From: Torreya grandis
Lineage: Eukaryota; Streptophyta; Pinopsida; Cupressales; Taxaceae
Assembly (NCBI GenBank): GCA_037957365.1
Contig: JARHVA010001427.1
Span: 2,329,501-2,393,500 of the forward strand
Reading direction: 5' to 3'
Length of the DNA: 64,000 nucleotides
Under the pieces are notes generated by a model. It made no database searches, was not told the origin of the DNA, and worked only from the letters and a program-made list of their open reading frames with translations. Below, piece by piece: positions 37,781 through 48,819 of the stretch; position 1 is the first letter of the stretch, and every line of letters begins with the position of its first letter. The position numbers and the translations under genes are program-made.

Positions 37781-37796
37781 GTTTGCCCCTATTTGG
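37781..37796 (-). other. Polypurine tract of element E
   Basis: The minus strand reads CCAAATAGGGGCAAAC immediately before the LTR start (T)G/ATAGACACC. Confidence 0.75.
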
Positions 37797-38000
37797 GAAG
37801 TCATTACAAGTTATAAGCATAGTAACATCATCTCAAATAATGAAAATTTCATATAGGCTTACAACTATAATGATGATAAACTATTGTTATGATTCTTCCT
37901 TGAGGGAATGTTTGGCACAAGTAATTCGACAAATGGTCCCTCAAAAAGAAAGAAGCAAAATGAGGGGACCAAAGAAAGGAGAGATGATGGGGTGAAAACA

Positions 38001-38327
38001 CAATGATTTTGAAAAATTAGTCAAAATTATTGAGAATGAAGGTGGGACAATGTACAATGGTTTTCCCAAAGGTAGTTATAACCAGTATACCCTAATAATG
38101 GCAATGTGGTATGATAACACAATGATTTTCCCAAAGGTAGTTATAATCATTGAGAAGGTGGAGTTACCCCAGTTAGGACTAAAAAACAAGATAATAATGT
38201 GCCCCTATATGGGTACAAAAAATAATATGGTGACAACACAATGATTTTCTTAAAGTTGGTTATAATCATTGAGAAATGCAGGTGGGATGGTGTGTAATGA
38301 TTTGCCCATAAGCGGTTATAATCATTG
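38001..38327. repeat. Dispersed stem-loop repeat units, five copies
   Basis: Units of about 32-33 nt: an arm like caatgatt, a 17-nt loop near ttcccaaaggtagttat, and the arm aatcattg. Arms lie at 38001-38008/38025-38032, 38055-38062/38080-38087, 38120-38127/38145-38152, 38239-38246/38264-38271 and 38295-38302/38320-38327. Copies three and four have perfect 8-bp arms. Spacing between units is irregular (about 20-90 bp). Confidence 0.8.
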
Positions 38328-39140
38328 GACCTTGATTATGGAAAACATTATTTATTGGTTAATGATGAGGGTAAATAAATCATAGAGGGTAATGATGAAT
38401 TGGAACAAACTAGTAGTAGGGAGATGCTCATCTAAACTAATAAAGGTTGAAATTCTTTCATGGTTAATTACTCTATTTAGGATATGATCGGGAGTGAATC
38501 AGGATGTTAGTGATGAAGAGATGTTGATGCCACCATTGGTGAATAAACTCCTTGAAGTTGAGATTTGTTGTAGCACGTGTTAGTAGGCATCATAGTATAA
38601 CATCATGAAGACTTGGCCAAAATATGCATAAATACTGACTCATGTAATCCAATACTCAAATATAAAATAATGCACCAATGATAAAAACCATGATGTCAAT
38701 GTTAGAAAATGAATATGGATGGATTTAAGTATAGGTGTGTACAAGTAATCACCCAATGAACACACATAGACTGAATCAAGGCAATAGTGCTAAAAGTAAA
38801 TAAATAGGCAAACAAATAAATAAAATAAGTAGAAATAAACAAATAAATACTGTAATAGAAACCATACAAACATTACCCCTAGAAAATAGGTGACAACTTA
38901 ACAAATGAACAACATGGGGGAATAGAAGAAATGGAAGGGGTGGCCAAACTATCTCCATATATACTAGGTAAGTGGATGCTACCTACATAGTTCCATGGAT
39001 GTAATATCCAATAAAAAACTTCAAGCCAAATGTAGTTCTCCTAAGGAATGGGAAGAATGTGATAATTGATGAAAATAAATAGAATAGATGTGATATAATA
39101 ATAGGAATGGTCTTGAATAATGAGACACTAAATGGTTCAA

Positions 39141-39377
39141 GCTCAAAAAATGGTGAGAGCATTTAAACTTAGGTTGCTCATAAAATGGTGAGAGCATTCA
39201 AACTTAGGTTACAAAATGATGAAAGTATTCAAACTTAGGTTGGTCACAAAATATCAAGAGCATTTAAACTTAGGTTGCTCACAAAATATTGAGAGCATGG
39301 AAACTTAGGGTGCTCACAAAATGGTGAGAGTATTCAAACTTAGGTTTCTCACAAAATGGTGAGAGCATGGTGGAAAG
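39141..39377. repeat. 35-bp minisatellite, about seven copies
   Basis: Unit gctcacaaaatggtgagagc followed by attcaaacttaggtt. Copies begin at 39141, 39176, 39211 (31 bp), 39242, 39277, 39312 and 39347 (partial). Most units contain the small inverted repeat ctcac...gtgag around aaaatg. Confidence 0.92.
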
Positions 39378-39639
39378 GGTGAGTGAGCTAACCTCAGAAA
39401 GTATCGATCACTACCAACATATTCTTATAGTAAGACCTCAAGTCACTTTAGTTCTACCCTACAGAAAAGGAATTTGAGTAGTGTAGCTATCAATTCAAAC
39501 AAAATAGGCATAGTTGGTAAAAAGGCATAGTATGGCATAAGAAGTGGAAAGTTGGTATGTTAAAGATCAATAAAGAAATGTTGCCCCTATTTTTCCCATA
39601 ATCAATTATAACTATGACATGATTACATGGATTAATGGT

Positions 39640-39670
39640 ACTAATTTTCCCAAAGGTGGTTATAATTAGT
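39640..39670. repeat. Outlying copy of the stem-loop unit
   Basis: Arms actaatt (39640-39646) and aattagt (39664-39670) with the same 17-nt loop, ttcccaaaggtggttat, 1.3 kb from the main set. Confidence 0.75.
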
Positions 39671-39995
39671 AGCAAGACTAGTGATAAGAAAGGAATAACA
39701 AATGAAGGATGTAACTATCAAAACTTTTGACATACTACTCTAAAATATGATCTTTGTCTGAAGTAATTAAAATAATTGATGAAACTGATTAGATTCCTTA
39801 GTGCTATAAATGCTTTAAAAATGGCACAAACCAAGGTCAAATAAGATAGGCTTTAGAATACATTTAGTCGATAGATCAAAAATGTAAAATAGATATGACT
39901 AAGATGATAGATAAGAATGATATTTATACAAAGAATAATAGTGATAAAATGGCACCACTAAAATAGTCCTTATAGATAATACACCTTAATATTCA

Positions 39996-41060
39996 AGCAT
40001 AGTACCCCTTGAGATGAATAATATTCATCATCTTAGGAAGTTCATCTCTATCTAGTGTGGTAATCCTATATGCTCTTGATTCATAATCTGTAGTAATGAT
40101 GAAAGGTCCTATCTAGTTTGGTTTGAATTTATCTTTATGCTTCTTCTCAACCATGGTGTTCTTTTGGTTTTCTTTAAGAACAAAATCACCAAGTTTAAAT
40201 TTTCTATACTTGACACACTGATTGTAGTGGCCTTTGAGTCAATTCTGATATGCCTAAAGATTGTTGAGCATAGATGTGCATTTTTCATGAAGCAAGTATA
40301 GGTCCTATAGGTGAGCTACTTGATAGTCATTATCATCTAGGACATGATTAAAATATATGCATAGTGAAGGTAATTTGACCTCAATGGGAAGGATGGATTT
40401 ATTACCATAAACAAGTGAATATGGAGTGGATCTTATGGAGGTATGATGATTGGTATGGTATGCCTAAAGGGAAGGGAATATCTGTAGGTGTCAATCATGA
40501 CCAACATCATTGACAATCTTTTTGAGAATATTGATAATGGTTTTATTCAATGCTTTGACCCAACCATTACATTGAGGGTAATAATCCATATAAAAATGTT
40601 GTGTGATGTTGTATTTGGTACATAGATTGTTAACATCCTTATTCTTGAATGATCTTCCATTATTAGATATAATGTTAGAGGGGATACCATAGTGGCAAAT
40701 AAGATGGTTGAATATGAACTTGGAAATTTGCTTTTCAGTCATGTGAGGGATATAGATTCAACCCACTTAGTGAAATATTCTATGGTGGTAAGGATATGTT
40801 TATGGCCATCAGATGAAGTGGGGTTGATTTTCCCAATGAGGTTGAGCCCCATGTAGAAAATGTCCATGGTGTAAACATTAGTTTTAGATTTTGTGTTGGG
40901 GCATAAATTAGATTCGCATGCCATTAACATTTGTCACACTTTTTTACATATGCAACTGCATTTTCATCTATCATGAGATAATAATAACTAGTACACAATA
41001 GATTTTTGGATAAGACTACCCTACTAGAATGAGCTCCACATACTCCATGAACTTCTCTTA
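39996..41060 (-). pseudogene. Integrase of element E (broken)
   Basis: The zinc-binding region reads HGVCGAHSSR near 41050 and YVKKCDKC near 40945-40920 (HHCC). The core has DGHKHILTTIEYFTKWVE near 40820-40760, ISNNGRSFKNKDV near 40680-40640 (normally SDNG, catalytic Asp now Asn) and YYPQCNGWV near 40580-40550. The C-terminal domain has LGDFVLKENQKNT near 40190 and ends KGYYA near 40000. A frame change near 40739 separates two open pieces (40930-40739 and 40742-40491). Confidence 0.9.
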
Positions 41061-41239
41061 ATGCTAGTGTAGACTCTGCCAAAGTTAAACAATGAAGTAG
41101 AGTTCCATCAAAACTATGGTGGTAAACTATGGATCCAAGTAGAGTATAATGAGTGGAATGATGAATAAAGGCTTCGGTTTGTTTTTAAGATAGGTTAGGT
41201 CATAGAACTTGATCATGAAGGTAGTTGTAAAGTTCTAAG

Positions 41240-41930
41240 TACCAGATAGAATTAGGACTAGCAATATCACAAATCATTATAATGATTGAGGGTTTATGAG
41301 CTAGTGTGAACAAATTCTCAACAAAAAACTAATATTCTCTATCTTTGTCTATTTGTTGAATTAGAAAGTTGATAGTAGCCATGGCATCTATAGTTGTATT
41401 ACTAGCTCTTGATATATTCTCAAATTGGATATTTATAATTTATTATTTTAGGGTATCAACCATAGACTAATATGGAACCAGCTTGTCATCTTTGATTTTG
41501 AAATGGTCTATGACCTGATTGATGATTAACTGAGAATAACCATAAAATTGGAGATGAGATATGTTCCAATGTACTACCTATCAAAGTCATGTGACAAGTG
41601 ATTCATACTTGACCATGTTGTTTGTACAAGGAAAACTAATTTTGAATGATTTAGGGATTAGATCCCCCTATGGTGTAATAAATAAGAGGCTTGCCCCTAT
41701 TCCATATGTAGTAAATAAACCATCAAAATATAGCTTATAGTGTTACTCCTCAAGAGGTGTGCTAATGATGGTCATTATGGATTCATCAAGAAAATGAAAT
41801 GTGAGTGGCTTTGTGTTTGCAAGGGATGCTTTAATAAGTTGATTTGTAAGGACCTGTCCTTTGATTGCCTTTTGATTAACATACTCTATGTCAAACTCAC
41901 TAATAAGCATGATCCATTTGGCCATTCTAC
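41240..41930 (-). pseudogene. Archaeal-type second RNase H of element E (broken)
   Basis: The start is a 60-codon open piece (41925-41743) beginning MAKWIMLISEFDIEYVNQKA, the typical connector from the first RNase H. It continues with YFDGLFTTYGIGA (near 41700), SQLIINQV (near 41530) and a DAMATI box near 41380. This domain degrades the RNA strand and is diagnostic of Tat elements. Stops are frequent after 41740. Confidence 0.85.
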
Positions 41931-41976
41931 CTTGTAAAGCTATTTTAGATAGTAGATACTTGAGTGGATCTAGTTT

Positions 41977-43302
41977 TTAAATGACCATGGTCTTATTGTT
42001 TAGTATGTAATGGAGTAGTTTTTGAGCTGTCAAGACCATGGCTAGACAAGATTTTTCAATAGGTATATAGTTGTGTTCATATGTGACCAAGGTAAAGATT
42101 AAGTAGTGTACTACATGATATTTTCCATTGTTATCATGTTGAGCCAAAAGTGCCCCTAAGGCATTATCAGTAGTAGATAGATACAACAAGAATGGTTTTT
42201 CTAGCATAGGAGGTAACAAAATAGGTGGATTAGCTAAATAGTCCTTGAGTTGTTGAAAATATTTTTGGCATATAGATCATCCCAATGAAATACAACTCCA
42301 TTATTTAGAAGATATGTAAATAGATGACACTTATCTACTAACTAAGAGATGAAGCATCGAATTGGCTAGATCTTACCCTATAAACTATAGAGTTACTTCA
42401 AATTAGTTGGTGGTAGCATCTTGATTATAGCATGGACTTTGGTTGGATCAACTTCAATGCCTCTATGAGACATGATGAAGCCAAGTAATTTGCTTGAGGT
42501 TACACTAAACACACATTTATTTGGATTGAGTCTAACTTTATACTCTCACAATCTTTCAAATATCCTATGTAGCACTATTGGATGGTCGAACCTAGTTTTG
42601 GATTTTCCTAACATGTCATCGACATAGTCTTAAACAATATCATGCATCATATCATGGAATATGATAGTGATGTCCCTTTGATATATATCTCTAACATTCT
42701 TAATACCAAATGGCATTACCTATTAACAAAATGATCCCCATGGAGTGGTGAATGTTATTTTTTGTTGGTCTTTTGGGGCTATTCTAATTTGGTTGTATCC
42801 TAAAAAGCCATCCATGAGTGAAAGAATTTCATAACCTACCATGGATTTGATGATCATGTCAATATTAGGAAATGTAATTCATCTTTTAGATAAGTTTGTT
42901 TATGTCTTGAAAATTAGTATAGATTTTGATTTTTTCAAGCTTTTTGCTAATAGGTATAGCATTAGATATCCATTCTGAGTAGTCAATAAACTAGATACAT
43001 CCAACTTCTAAGAGTTTTTAAAACTCTTTCTTTAATAGGATAGAAATGCAAGGATGCATCTTACATAGCTTTTATTTCATAGGTTTGGCATCAACATTGA
43101 CCACAAAGTGGTGCAAAACCAAGGTAGGGTCCAAACTTGACATGTCAGAATAAGCCCATGTAAGGATATCTACAAGTTCTCTCAATATATATATAAAGAC
43201 TTCATGTTCCTCCTTAATGAGGGACATGCTTAATTTTATACATTTTAGGTCTGATGAAGTCCTGATGTTTACCTTTGTTGTATCTATGATTAGAAGGGTC
43301 AA
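41977..43302 (-). pseudogene. Reverse transcriptase and first RNase H of element E (broken)
   Basis: An open piece at 43302-43072 carries the pre-RT region (ELVDILTWAYSDMSSLDP). RT follows, with a decayed DFRDLN-like motif near 42920, then DYVDDMLGKSKT near 42630-42590 (intact YVDD catalytic box) and LLGFIMSHRGIEVDPTKV near 42490-42440. RNase H is the open piece 42219-41977 beginning MLPPMLEKPFLLYLSTTDNA. Several stops and at least one frame change lie between. Confidence 0.9.
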
Positions 43303-44548
43303 ACCATCTCTTAGGATAGTAGGTAAAGACTTGAACTATTGGACTATATTAGGGCCCTCTGCTAGAACTTGCTCTTAAACATCTCCTAGGCATGATGAAT
43401 CTGAGTCTCCCAATGGGAGATCTAGCCATGTGATAAAAACAATTGAAAATTCTTGAAGAATTCAATCAAATACTTGTTGTTGCACAAAACTAAACTTGGA
43501 TCCATAAGCAAGGTCATCATTGGTGATTTCCTAGTCTAAATTCAAAAAAGAATGAACATCCCCATATAATAGCACCTAAAACATGTTTTCACCACTAGAT
43601 TGGCATTTATCATTACTTTTTATCTAGTCAAAAAGTTCCTCAAAAATGTTTTTACTTTGGGACCCCAATTTTTTTTTTTATTTGATTTTGGGTAAGGGTG
43701 TTCACCCACTCTCCAAAATAGGCTTGAGGATCTATAGTAATTGATAATCCTAATTTATGATCTCTCAACAGAACATTGTCTCTAAGACCTAAAAAATCAT
43801 AGAATGCCTCATTATTCTAAAACTTATCAACTGGTAAATTAGATTATTGTTGGTCCCAATCTATCAATTAGGGATAGTATAATGGAAATGAGTTGTGATA
43901 AATGATTGGGGTAAGAGTACATATGGAATTGTTATCAAATAGGTTAGTCTCAGCTAGGTCAACAAAGGTGAGGCTATGATCAGACTCTACTTCACTATTA
44001 GCATCATCATCCCTAGCCACCGATGATGGAACTTGAATAAGATATGTGGGATCACCCCCAGGCAATTTAAATCCAAGTCCATAGGGTCTTTTATACTTAG
44101 TCATGGAAATTGACTCAATTGTTTCGTATTAATTTAGTTTTTGGCCTCTTCTTTCATAATATTGATGCTCCATGATCCTATTAGGAATAAGATTCTTTGT
44201 ACTTTTATAATAATCAACTTGGTTATCATTGTACAACCATGATTTGTCCCCTTTAAGAGGGTCTAGTTCTAGGATAGATGTTGGTACAAACATGACAAGT
44301 CCCTTATCTTTTTTCTTTTATTGCCAATGCATGTGTAGGATATTTTTAGGTTTCCCAAAGGTCTTTAGATTCTGAGAAAGATTGGAAATATAGAAGTTAT
44401 CATGGGTCACATACTCCCCTAGTCCATTATTTGAAATGGTGAAATGATTGGAAGCTTCAAGAGGTGACATGTGGGAAAGGGAATCCAAGGTATTAGGATA
44501 TATGAAATTATCTTATGAAGGATCAATAAGTATGGCCTTTCCTTTATC
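43303..44548 (-). pseudogene. Protease-RT linker of element E
   Basis: A long connector between retropepsin and RT, as usual in Tat elements. Open piece 44104-43868 (MTKYKRPYGLGFKLPGGDP...) is acidic and Ser-rich further on. No enzymatic motif. Confidence 0.6.
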
Positions 44549-45151
44549 CTAATTTAAATTTAGATTCATGTCGTATTGGTAATTATAGCTTTGAAACTTA
44601 GCCTCAAGATGTTTCAAATGTTCATATGGGTGTAAATCTCCTAGACTATTCACTTCCATCCCTGAGTGGGAGAACTTGAGACATTGGTGCAACATTGATA
44701 GGACTGAATGAATGTCATATAACCAAGGCCTACCTAAAATCATAATATATGACAACTCAAGATCAAGCACATAGAAAAGTATATCATGGGTTAAAGGACT
44801 AATAATAGCTGGTAAGCTAATGGTGCCCTGTGATTTTCTTTCTTGATTATCATAGCCTTTGATAGTTATCATTTTTGGTTGGAGATCTACCATTGTGTAC
44901 CCAAGAAGCTTGATGACCTTTAGAGACACTATGTTAAGGCTTGATCTATTGTCTATAAAGACACATCTCAATTTATGATACTTCATATAAACTTCTATGT
45001 ACAATGGATTATTATAGAGTGGGCCAAGGGAAGACATATCACTTTGGCTGAATGTGACTTGTTGGGCTAGAGCTAGGTGTCCAAACAAAGCTTGAAATTT
45101 ATTAGGGGATATGTCACTAGCAATAGTGGATTGGGTTAAATACTCATTCAA
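44549..45151 (-). pseudogene. Retropepsin of element E
   Basis: The longest open stretch in the window (200 codons). It includes the active-site region CVFIDNRSSLNIVSLKVIKL (usual D-N/T-G-S; Gly replaced by Arg), GYDNQERKSQGTISLP, and the C-terminal ILGRPWL motif. These mark a gypsy aspartic protease that would cut the polyprotein. The active-site Gly loss probably inactivates it. The ATG is unlikely to be the real start, because the domain is part of the polyprotein. Confidence 0.88.
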
Positions 45152-47100
45152 ATGTTCTTATGGATTGTTAACATTTAAAATAAATCTAAAATAGAAATTT
45201 GTGTTGGTGACTTTTGAAAATGTTTCATAATATCAAAATTCTTGTCTTGGTTAATGGTGAATGGCTTATTCTAAGTCTGAATGGTTGGTTGGATAACAGG
45301 CAAAGTGGCAGATGGATATGGACCTAAGATAGTAATCTTTGACCTCTTAATTGTGATTACACAATCAAGATTAGATGTTGGATGACCATAATTACTAAAA
45401 AATGCTAGGAATGGTGTGGGACCAAATAGGACAAGTCTCAGTTACCAATGCACTTGTATGTGGTCACATGATAAGGGTGAGTTATCAGTATATGGTCCAA
45501 AAGTGGGAGTCCTAATTTTGTAGTTTTCTTATGTGTAGTCCATGATTATCCATGTAATTTGGTTGAGTAGTATTGTTTAGTAATGGTCTAGATTGATTAG
45601 TGCTCGGTCTAGAATTAATGGAGATGGTATTAATGCTACCCCTTGAAATATGACCTACAACCTTATTGTAGTCATGTGAAACTACATGGTAGGTTTTTTG
45701 GTTGTTAAAATTATGACCTTAGTTTTGTTCATTATTCTAACATTATGGGTTTTGTTGTTTATTTTGCTAATTTTATTAGTTCAGCCTTTAATTTTGATAT
45801 TGTTGATTTTTTTGTTACATCGACCGATGTTGTTTTTATTATTAATTGTTATGCTAATATGTGTGTTATGTTTAGGAAAGGGGTTTTGATAAATCCCAAG
45901 AGTTTGATTAGAGGTGAAAACACCATTATCTAATGTTATCTCCCCATTCTCCAACATATTCTTAATCAAATGATTGATTTTCACACATATTCATAGATTA
46001 TGTCCATTGACCCAATGATATTCACAGACTTCATTTTCAAGGTACCAATCATGATAAGGAATGCCTTATGGATAATGCTTTGGTATAGGAAAACTAATTA
46101 GATTAGTAGTGGAAAGCTTGTGAAATATAGACTCAATAGGCTCTTCTAGGTCACGAAATACATGATGTATAGGCATAGATCTCCTTAGAGGAGTGGTTTG
46201 TAATGGTAAAGGTTGCTGCATTTGTTGCACAAGTCTTAGTTGTTGTGCTTGTGGTGTTGTTTGGAGAGTTTGTTGGGTAGGAATAAGCTAAAAAGGTGGT
46301 GCAGATGATGTTTACACTATTTGTATATGATGTGACTCAATTACTCCATTACCCATAACATTCTTATTATGGTTGAATTGCTTTGGTCTATCTTGGTTAT
46401 TGGCCTATGCTGGTTGTGATGCTTACACTTATATTGGATGTTGGTTTTGTCCACATCTCTGATTGGTACCTTGATTCTAGTTAGTTGATGTAAGCTTGAT
46501 GATCCCTTTATTAATAATGGATCACTCAATCAACAAACCTTTGTCAATGATCTCCTTGAAAATATGTACACATTATAGTTCCAAATGATAAGCTATCTCA
46601 CTATGCAAATTTTTAGTAAACACAATGGCTAATTGTTTATCTGGTAAACTATGGGTGAATAGGCTTGCAAGGGCTCTCCATCACTATAGATAACTTGAAA
46701 AACTCTCACCAACCTTTTATTTTTCTTTTGCTACATCAACTAATGAAATATCATGTTTGAGATCATAAGAAAAGTGATGCACAAACTTATCAGAAAGATC
46801 ATTAAAATTTGTTATTGAATTCTTGGGAAATTTAAAAACCACTCCAAGGATTGTCTAGGCAAGCTCCTTAGAAAAAATAACAAAAGGTATATATCACTAT
46901 ATACCACTGGTTGACATGCGAAAAACAACATGGTTAAATGGGCCTTAGGGTCACCTTTCCATTTGTATTTGTTGAATTTCAATGGTTCATATCTTATAGG
47001 AAATGGTATTTGTAAGTGCTCCATGTTGAATGGATAAGAACACACATCATCCAACTTTAACTTTTATTTCATTTCCTAGCCTGAATGGTAGCAATTACCT
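45152..47100 (-). pseudogene. Gag core of element E (broken)
   Basis: The open piece 47054-46812 reads MDDVCSYPFNMEHLQIPFP, then FNKYKWKGDPKAHLTM and QSLEWF, the capsid core of retrotransposon gag. Further left are Gln/Pro-rich and Asn-rich stretches between gag and protease with stops. The plus-strand ORFs at 45686-45933 are antisense shadows. Confidence 0.85.
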
Positions 47101-48819
47101 CCTTCATCTATTGTAATTTTTGGGATAAAAAAATAGAAAGAACATTAGTTTGGGTAGATGGTTAGGAGGTCACAAGTGAGACACTTTGACTAGGTTATGA
47201 TGGAGTATATATTGGGGTATATTAGTTTGGTTGGGAAATAGGTCAGGAATATGCATACGTGGATTAGGATGTAATTGAAATTGCACATTTGGTTGTGTGA
47301 TATTTTGGTTTGAGTTGGCTATGAAGGTTTAACTTAAAGGATATTATGGTCAGGATGAAGGGATATACTATATTGTGTCTATTGTGGTTGAATGCTGCTA
47401 ACTAATCAAACCTTATTGTTGAGTGGGAATTTGTGAACCAAGACCCTATCTCTGAACTTATGGCACATTCTATATTGATTATTGTCTAGTAGGTACTTGA
47501 GAAAAATGAGAGCCTCCATGTTATATAAATCCTTATTGGGAAGTGAAAGCATGTTGAATATTTAGCATCTATCACTGACAAATATTTGCATGTTATTGGC
47601 TAGTCATCATTTGGTTTTGGATTGGTACACTGTTCTATGACTAAGGAGGTGTATTTTCCACTACCTAATGAGGTGGAGCATTAGTTTCCCCTTGTTGAGG
47701 TGGAAATATATTTAACCTTTTTTGTGTTGGTACATTAAATTTTGCCTTCTATTATTGAATACTACTCATCCCTTATTGAGGAGGAGTAAGATTCATCACA
47801 TTCTATTATTGAGGTGTGACATTAGGTGTTGTTTAACTACCTAATCCTATTAGTTTCATGGTTGATGAAGAAGTTGGTTGAGTTTGGGATGTATAAACTC
47901 CTAATTGATGGTATGATGGTCCACTCATGGTATTAACTATAGGCATATGTTATTGACTAGTTGTTTGTGCATTAGTATCACTACAATTTGGATTGAATGT
48001 TACTTGCACATTATCCACTATATTTTTCTCATTATTTTGCATAGAATTAGAAGGCACTTATTCAATAATGGGCATATGTAGCAAGTTGTCTACCAAAGTG
48101 TTTTGCATGAATGGGTCTAAAATCTGATTGTCTTGACCAGTTAACTATATCAGAACTCCTGTTGAAGGAACTAAGTCAATAAGAGGTTTGTTCACCATGG
48201 TCATCTAATTGAAATTGCATGCTAGATTTAGGTAGGTTTGATATGCCATCTTCATTTGGTTAAAGTATTTTTCAATGAGGTATTTTCCTCTATTAGGCAT
48301 ATTAGGGTCCTGATATGTTGTTTGGACTAGAGCCAAAATATTGATAGAATAAGTATGTTGATCATAAATTATGTTGTGGGGCATTCTTACTAGGCTTGAT
48401 AAATTCTCATGAGGGAAGTCTGCTAGAAACTTGGCCCCTACTTCTATGTCTCTAACCAAAATCTCATCTTTGTTCTCCAATAAATTATGCTCAAACAAAA
48501 TTAGATCATATGTGGAAGGCATGTTAGTAGAGAATGATTGTTGAAGAACTAGTTTGTCAGATATGGGTATTATAGCTAGATATTATGTGGTTTGTTCTTG
48601 GTGTTGTTATAAATAAGGTGGTGCATTAATAAAATAGTTAACTAATGGATCTTGGATTTGTGACCCTAATTAAGTATTATAAGAGGGATAAATATCTATC
48701 TCATAAGCAATATTATCTATGTAGGGGTCTTGCACCATTTCTTCCTATGTAACCACATTACTCATCCCTAGATTTTACATGAGTCCACTATGAGTGTAGG
48801 AATACATGTTGGGATCCAT
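47101..48819 (-). pseudogene. Gag amino-terminal region of element E
   Basis: The probable gag start is the ATG at 48819 (MDPNMYSYTHSG). It is chosen because the same opening is found in element F at 62965, with its first codon decayed. An open piece, 48522-48205, carries DEILVRDIEVGAKFL and PHENL, also shared with F. A long Gln/Asn/Pro-rich stretch follows to the capsid core. Function of this extended N-terminus unknown. Confidence 0.75.

Larger units (their letters stand above)
37797..39995 (-). other. 3' untranslated region of element E
   Basis: About 2.2 kb between the integrase stop and the polypurine tract. No domain. It contains a set of stem-loop repeats (38001-38327 plus one at 39640) and a 35-bp minisatellite (39141-39377). 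Short ORFs on either strand here follow the repeats and are not credible genes. Confidence 0.7.

Noticed and set aside
39141..39377. Regular spacing reminiscent of a CRISPR array
   Set aside because: Whole 35-bp units repeat with no unique spacers, and the context is a plant retrotransposon.
45686..45933. Two overlapping plus-strand ORFs rich in hydrophobic residues
   Set aside because: Antisense to the gag-protease region of E; composition results from A-rich codons on the other strand.
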